Shown here in pieces: positions 59,481-64,000 of a stretch of DNA of 64,000 nt (its first letter is position 1; the number at the start of each line of letters is the position of its first letter). Under the pieces are notes generated by a model, which worked only from the letters and a program-made list of their open reading frames with translations, was not told the DNA's origin and ran no database searches. Origin of the DNA: Xanthostigma xanthostigma (Eukaryota > Arthropoda > Insecta > Raphidioptera > Raphidiidae); assembly GCA_963575645.1 (NCBI GenBank), contig OY754464.1, forward strand, positions 1,798,001-1,862,000, in the 5' to 3' direction. The translations under genes were made by a program, and so were the position numbers.

Positions 59481-60424
59481 CTAGCGGTCCGTCCCGATTT
59501 CAGCCGGGTGTGATATAATTCAGCAAAATGTATTTTGTATCCGGCCCGGCGTCTGAACTAATAGCTTTGAGCAAATTCTACCGGATTTGCTTCTGAACTA
59601 ATAGCTTTGAGCGAATGCTGGCAGATGTCGCTATTTGGTAATAAAACGGTTTTTTGACGTGATAACGTCTTATAAATTGATGAATCACCAATCTTATAAA
59701 TTGATAAAACACCGGCTGCATGCACGAAAAAGTGTAACGTTCCTAACGTTCGTAACGCGTAACGTTCCGCCTGACCCTGTGCGTGCTTTTTGCTAATTTC
59801 TCGCTCAATTTAAATCAGATTGGTTTGAAACCAGTCTTAAACGAAAGAGGAGAACATTTTACATAGATTTCGTATAACAGAATTTGCCTAAACAGTTTTT
59901 TTATACAAATTTATATTGAAAAATAGCTGTATAAATGCAATGTTGTCTAATGCATGGCGCGACGCGGTCGGTCGTCTTTGTTTGCCGTACATGGAAATTA
60001 GAAAATAACGTATGTCTTGTCTTAACATGAAAACGGCTGCATTTCTAATGTTTAATTCAATTTTTTGACATTAGTATTTTGTGAAATGCAACGCCTTCTA
60101 AGTTAAGTATTGGAATAACTAATTATTATTAGAACATAATACTTTGACAGTTGCAAACGTCACTTTTGACATTTCTTATCATTCCGACACCAAGGATAAG
60201 CGGATTGAAACCAAATTTTGGGAGGTTTAGGTTATGTATTACGGAATACGTTATCACGTAAAACTATCGTCCGTAAACCGACTTTACAGACAACCAATTT
60301 TTTTGTTGCTTCTGAACTAATAGCTTTGAGCGAATGCTGGCAGATGTCGCTATTTGGTAATAAAACGTTTTTTTTTTGTTGCTTCTGAACTAATAGCTTT
60401 AAACAAATTCTATCAGATGCTACT
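59481..60424 (-). mobile_element. HelD Helitron split by element X
   Basis: Minus-strand 3' end CACCCGGCTGAAATCGGGAC, GGACCGCTAG (59481-59484 is CTAG in reverse). Its ~60 bp internal unit GCTTCTGAACTAATAGCTTT, GAGCGAATGCTGGCAGATGT, CGCTATTTGGTAATAAAACG occurs directly before and directly after the inserted X. It ends near CTATCAGATGCTACTC with no head. Confidence 0.78.
59650..60304 (-). mobile_element. Element X, full length, nested in a Helitron
   Basis: Minus orientation; the same long form as 23476-24140 (TTGGTTGTCTGTAAAGTCGG; TTGGTGTCGGAATGATAAGA; CGCGTCGCGCCATGCATTAG; GCAAATTCTGTTATACGAAA; TAAGACGTTATCACGTCAAA). Very similar to the 23 and 53 kb copies, so it moved recently. Confidence 0.86.
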
Positions 60425-60527
60425 CAGATCAATAATAATAATTGAAGGAGATAATTTTGCTTTGGTCATATTTTTTGCAGCCCGCATTTAATCACATTCT
60501 ATAATCTAAACGAATTCGGTGAAAAGA

Positions 60528-60637
60528 AATTTGGACACAACATTCATCTCGGTAAACGAAGATGAACGTGCGTACTCATGTTCCTCTCCCCTCCATTCGT
60601 TCTTTTGCACCCGGGTGAAACCGAGAGGGGCCGCTAG
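60528..60637 (+). mobile_element. HelA Helitron 3' end fragment
   Basis: TTTGGACACAACATTCATCT, CGGTAAACGAAGATGAACGT, CCATTCGTTCTTTTGCACCC, GGGTGAAACCGAGAGGGGCC, GCTAG. The hairpin and CTAG are present; the 5' part is missing. Confidence 0.75.
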
Positions 60638-61334
60638 TTAATTGTAATAGTAAAATAATAATTGTGTATTTCCAGTGGATATTTTGTACATCGAGTTATC
60701 GTACTCTAACCAAATTTTTTCCTTTAAACAATATTCACAAAATGGATTTAAAAAATTTATTTTAACTCTCCGTTGGCGGCACATTAAAACCTCCCTTTTC
60801 TTGTTGGGGTCATGGGCTGGTGCCTCTCTTGTCTATATGGTAAGCTGACAATCGGCATATACTAATAGAAAATATTATGTGCATTTCGTGAAATGTCCAG
60901 ATCCACCAGATGATAGCAATAAATACAACGACAAGGAGATACCCGTATAGTTTCCTGTGTTTGAATTCCGCTTTTATTGAATGGCATTGAAACATTTTTT
61001 GTAGACGCGCGCTTGTCGATAAAAAAAATATTAACGATATAATAAGAGGCTGTCAAAATATTAAACGAAGATGTGATTAAAAATATTTATCATTTGGAAT
61101 AAAAAATTACTGCCGTACTTACATCAAATCGTTTTCACTCGTATGCATTAAATAAAAAGCAAGCAAACTTGTTTTTTTTTGTATACCTGCAGACATACAT
61201 CGCTGCAATTGTAGGGTCTTCAATCAACGGTCACATGACTCATAATATCATCACGCACGAGATTATATCACATTATTTGCACTTATTCCTGATAAAGTAA
61301 GTGATTTTCTTAACAGTTCAACATTGACAAGTTC
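60638..61334. other. Unassigned sequence
   Basis: ATCGAGTTATCGTACTCTAA at 60691 relates inverted to 31216. Two overlapping minus frames of about 60 codons at 60810-61056 have hydrophobic stretches but no family. Otherwise AT-rich. Confidence 0.3.
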
Positions 61335-61812
61335 ACTTGTGCTGTTATTCATCGAACAATATTAAAGATAGAAATTACTAATCTTGGAACAAACTTGTTC
61401 GTTAGATAAAAATTTACTCAATTCACCAAACACAATTAGGTACAGGTAGAAAATTTAGATAAAGATTAATATACACTGCACTATACTCCTGTTTCATTTT
61501 GTTGATTATTTTGACGTTCATCCAAAAATCCAACCGATGGCGGTAGTGTAAACGTCAAAACAAAAAATTTCATAAAATAATAATGTTTATCCTAACCCAA
61601 TTGCACACAAAACTTCTACTAACTTTAATGTTTTACAGCTATACACTTCACAAAAGGTTAATAAACATAATTCACAAGAACAAACTGTAGATATAATAAG
61701 TACTTCACGCTTATAGGTTATTAAAATATTATGATCTATGTGGCGGCCATTATTATTTTATCAGCGAATAAAAATGTATACCCTAGGGCCTAGAAGTAAG
61801 ACAGAATAGATT
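61335..61812 (-). mobile_element. MITE family M, minus copy, both ends trimmed
   Basis: AAGATAGAAATTACTAATCT, CCAACCGATGGCGGTAGTGT, TAAACGTCAAAA, ATCCTAACCCAATTGCACAC, TAAGTACTTCACGCTTATAG and AAGTAAGACAGAATAGATTT are M in reverse. It ends against GGGCCGCTAG, a stray Helitron end word. Confidence 0.8.
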
Positions 61813-62039
61813 TACGGGCCGCTAGTATAATATATAATGTATTAACATTGCATTCAAATACGGCGTTTTTGTGTTATCAATTAATAACCTCAAAATTGTC
61901 ACTTTCCTGTGTATCAGTTTTATCCTTCATAAGAACTAGCCATTTTAAGATTTAAGATATTTGCCTCCCTTTTTAGAAAAAAAACACACAATTTCTCCAC
62001 ATAAATTATATATCATTTTACAGATTTTTGTAAATTAAT

Positions 62040-62165
62040 TAATTAACAGCAACGCTGAACAACGTCTGCCATCTGACGGCTTTAATTTTGAAACAGCGAG
62101 CAACGCTGAACAACGTCACAGCAATGTTGCATGATGCCATCTGACGGCTTAGCTCAACGCTTTTG
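62040..62165. repeat. Short direct repeat (~50 bp spacing)
   Basis: AGCAACGCTGAACAACGTC occurs at about 62048 and 62099, and CCATCTGACGGCTT at about 62069 and 62137. The 86-codon minus frame over it is built on this repeat. 61813-62039 and 62166-63094 are AT-rich with nothing recognised, except AACTTGCTTCGAGCAAG, a 17 bp hairpin, near 62870. Confidence 0.6.
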
Positions 62166-63094
62166 CTACTTGCGCCTCTATATGACAATTTTAGTAGAAT
62201 ATTTCTTCGATCTGTCATCTGAACTTCATATTGTAATACAACAAAAAGAAGAACGTTATAAGCAGTGTGCAAAATTAGAAACGAATTGAATACCTGCAAT
62301 CATATATTTAAAAAATAATTTTGTAAAGTGATAATTATTATACTTATTTAGTGCGAATAATTCGCACAGGTCACTCTAGTATAACAATAACATTATGTTT
62401 TTTGCTTTAAAGTTTAATATTATTGAGACCCTGCACATTTCAATGTACCCAAATTTATTTCAATACAGGTAAGATGACGACTGATTTATCCTATAAATGA
62501 AATTAACCAATGATGAGAGTTGACCAAATTTGGACAGATAATAAAAAGGTATAATTTCTACCTTCGTGGTGTCCACTAAACGTGCTCATGGCTGTTCACA
62601 ATCAGAACAGTAATCTGTACATTAAAGAAAATTGTTATTTCATTTAAATTGACATCTTTAACAAAATTATTTTATCCTCAGAAGTTTTAAATTAGCCACG
62701 GAAAAAAACGTATCGAGTTGTTAGAATATTTTAACAAACCTCTCGCTTAAAAAATGTACAAAAAATCATCTGGACTGCGATTGTATCTCTGATGGACCTG
62801 TAAATTGTTGATGATGTTTTGACAAGAGGTGATGATAGGTTGAATGTGTCCACATACCTTAATAAAGGAACTTGCTTCGAGCAAGAGTGTTACCAAACGA
62901 CATTCATTATTCATTATATATATTTTTTTATTTTATAATAAAACGATAAAGTTTGAATAATTTAAAGAATTTCAGAAATTTACAATTGATCTATTTAAGT
63001 CAGTTTTATGTAGATTTAAATGTTAACTCTATAATTTGAATTTTGATTAATGCCTTTTCGTTTAAATGAAAATTATACCAGGTGCTCAAATATT

Positions 63095-63310
63095 TGATTA
63101 ACGTCTGATTAGAACTCTTCAATAAATAAAATTATCGACTAATTTTTCAGACAATATATTAGCAAAATATAATTAATACATTAACGTTTCGATCCCGATT
63201 TGGATCTTCTTCAGAATGGATCTAAAAATATAAAAAATAATTAATACTTATTTAGTTTCTATTTATTTTTAACGAAATTCGTGAAAGATTTTTTTAATAT
63301 TGAAATATTG
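63095..63310 (-). mobile_element. Family H element with intact hammerhead-like motif
   Basis: On the plus strand: GATTAACGTCTGATTAGAAC, TCTTCAATAAATAAAATTAT, CGACTAATTTTTCAGACAAT, the motif, then AAAATATAAAAAATAATTAA and AACGAAATTCGTGAAAGATT. Relatives are 32712-32870 and 53532-54705. Ends not fixed. Hammerheads of this kind are known from Penelope-like retroelements and retrozymes, but no protein is present. Confidence 0.65.
63182..63218 (-). ncRNA. Hammerhead-ribozyme-like motif, best copy
   Basis: Minus strand: stem I CATT, core CTGAAGA (63214-63208), one extra A, helix II GATCC-loop-GGATC, core GAAAC, GTT, then stem I' AATG. CATT and AATG pair fully (4 bp). Stem III would be AC/GT with no loop, so activity would probably need a dimer, as described for minimal stem III hammerheads. 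The extra base before helix II departs from the textbook core. Confidence 0.6.
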
Positions 63311-63409
63311 AAAAAATAATAACCAGGTGCGGCAAAAGTTCAGCAACGGTCCGAAAGGACCCACATAAAAAAAAAGACAGAAGGAAGGATAAATAGAACA
63401 AGTAATAGT

Positions 63410-63560
63410 AATAGTCCTTACTATATTTTTGGACTCCTGCCCTAGCACTGGTATTCCAAGTTGGGCAGGAAATCCTCTAATTATGTATTTATTAAATATG
63501 TATTTTTTTATCTTTACTTGAGGAAATAAATTTTGAATTTGAATTTGAAACCTTATGGAA
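63410..63560 (+). mobile_element. LINE 3' UTR with TTTGAA tail
   Basis: GGACTCCTGCCCTAGCACTG, GTATTCCAAGTTGGGCAGGA, AATAAATTTTGAATTTGAAT, TTGAAACC. The TTTGAA-type tandem tail is typical of some insect LINE 3' ends. CCAAGTTGGGCAGG has a relative at 5824-5885. No coding part present. Confidence 0.55.
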
Positions 63561-63589
63561 TTTGGTTCTCGGTTAAATTGATCTAAAAT

Positions 63590-63905
63590 GGTGTTATCTC
63601 ATAGCTTAAAGGTCACTAAGAAAAAGGGCGCATAGCCTAAAAATCAATATATTTTTAGCTACGGATATGTTTAGCGATATTTTAGATATATAGGAATATC
63701 CATTGAATTCATAAACGTGTACCATGTTCAAATTTTGTACTTTTTTTAGAATTAGAAAAATAGTCGAAAACTAGGTAATGTTGGAAGGTGTCGCTCTGTA
63801 TAAAATAATAACGTCATATTCGGATTCAGCGCACTCGAAAACGTATTTCTAGAGCCTAGGGTTTTTTAAGATTGTGAATTCAATGGATATCCTTATATCT
63901 AAAAT
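63590..63905. repeat. Inverted repeat, ~33 bp arms
   Basis: TTTTAGATATATAGGAATAT, CCATTGAATTC at 63671-63702 is mirrored by GAATTCAATGGATATCCTTA, TATCTAAAA at 63875-63903. The interior is AT-rich with CTAGAGCCTAGGG near 63850. It may be a small TIR element; no target duplication was identified. Confidence 0.6.
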
Positions 63906-63908
63906 CCA

Positions 63909-64000
63909 GCATAGGAATAGAATCACAATCGAACCATTAAGGTGCTGTCTTTTTTAAATCGTAAGAGCTCGTTGATTCTGATTGGCTAACGCCATAGATA
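63909..64000 (+). mobile_element. Short M1-related element, cut by the window end
   Basis: GCATAGGAATAGAATCACAA, TCGAACCATTAAGGTGCTGT, CTTTTTTAAATCGTAAGAGC, TCGTTGATTCTGATTGGCTA, ACGCCATAGA. It matches the short form at 46313-46475 in reverse. Confidence 0.7.

Noticed and set aside
1-64000. An operon-like, defence or biosynthetic gene system
   Set aside because: No cluster of long coding frames on one strand exists anywhere in the window; the longest frame is a LINE fragment.

Overview
The window reads as non-coding, strongly AT-rich insect nuclear DNA, most probably from a moth or butterfly. The reasons are short non-autonomous Helitrons that end in CTAG after a CCCGG-GTGAAA-CCGGG hairpin, tRNA-headed SINEs, CR1/Jockey-type LINE scraps, TTAA- and TA-flanked MITEs and many foldback elements. 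The host assignment rests on repeat style, not on a gene tree. There is no operon, phage, plasmid or CRISPR array.

Host coding sequence is scarce. The one convincing exon is on the minus strand at 3292-3805: a good ATG context, 171 codons rich in Ala, Ser, His and Pro, and a clean CAG|GTAGGA donor. A GC-rich block at 4440-4985 lies upstream and may hold its promoter or 5' UTR. The rest of that gene would lie left of the window. Two further short minus-strand ORFs in otherwise unique sequence, 7037-7240 (cysteine-rich) and 44022-44234 (C-terminal hydrophobic segment), are weak exon candidates.

Everything else is a layered record of transposition. 0-8 kb: tandem duplication, interspersed repeat P, a 780 bp palindrome next to the host splice donor, LINE scrap, minisatellite-bearing TIR element. 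8-19 kb: MITE family M, foldbacks (including a 1.16 kb palindrome with another element in its loop), SINE, Helitron carrying a tRNA-Lys-like core. 19-28 kb: tRNA-Ile-like repeats, TTAA-flanked MITE, element X, Helitrons. 28-40 kb: LTR-like repeat, further M and M1 MITEs, SINE, Helitrons, hairpin cluster and LINE RT fragment, foldback family F. 40-44 kb: a 3.8 kb inverted repeat with tRNA-like arms and terminal hairpins. 44-54 kb: Helitrons, MITEs, a palindromic minisatellite, a second TTAA-flanked MITE inside a foldback. 54-64 kb: LINE reverse transcriptase fragment inserted in a palindrome, hAT MITE with a perfect 8 bp target duplication, Helitron with nested element X, LINE tail.

The most interesting signal is a set of hammerhead-ribozyme-like motifs (CTGANGAN, stem, CGAAAC, minimal stem III) at 42.8, 54.55, 55.6 and 63.2 kb. 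In two places they are paired in opposite orientation inside foldback repeats. All intact ones share the same one-nucleotide insertion before helix II. They resemble the ribozymes known from Penelope-like elements and retrozymes, but no Penelope reverse transcriptase is visible here.
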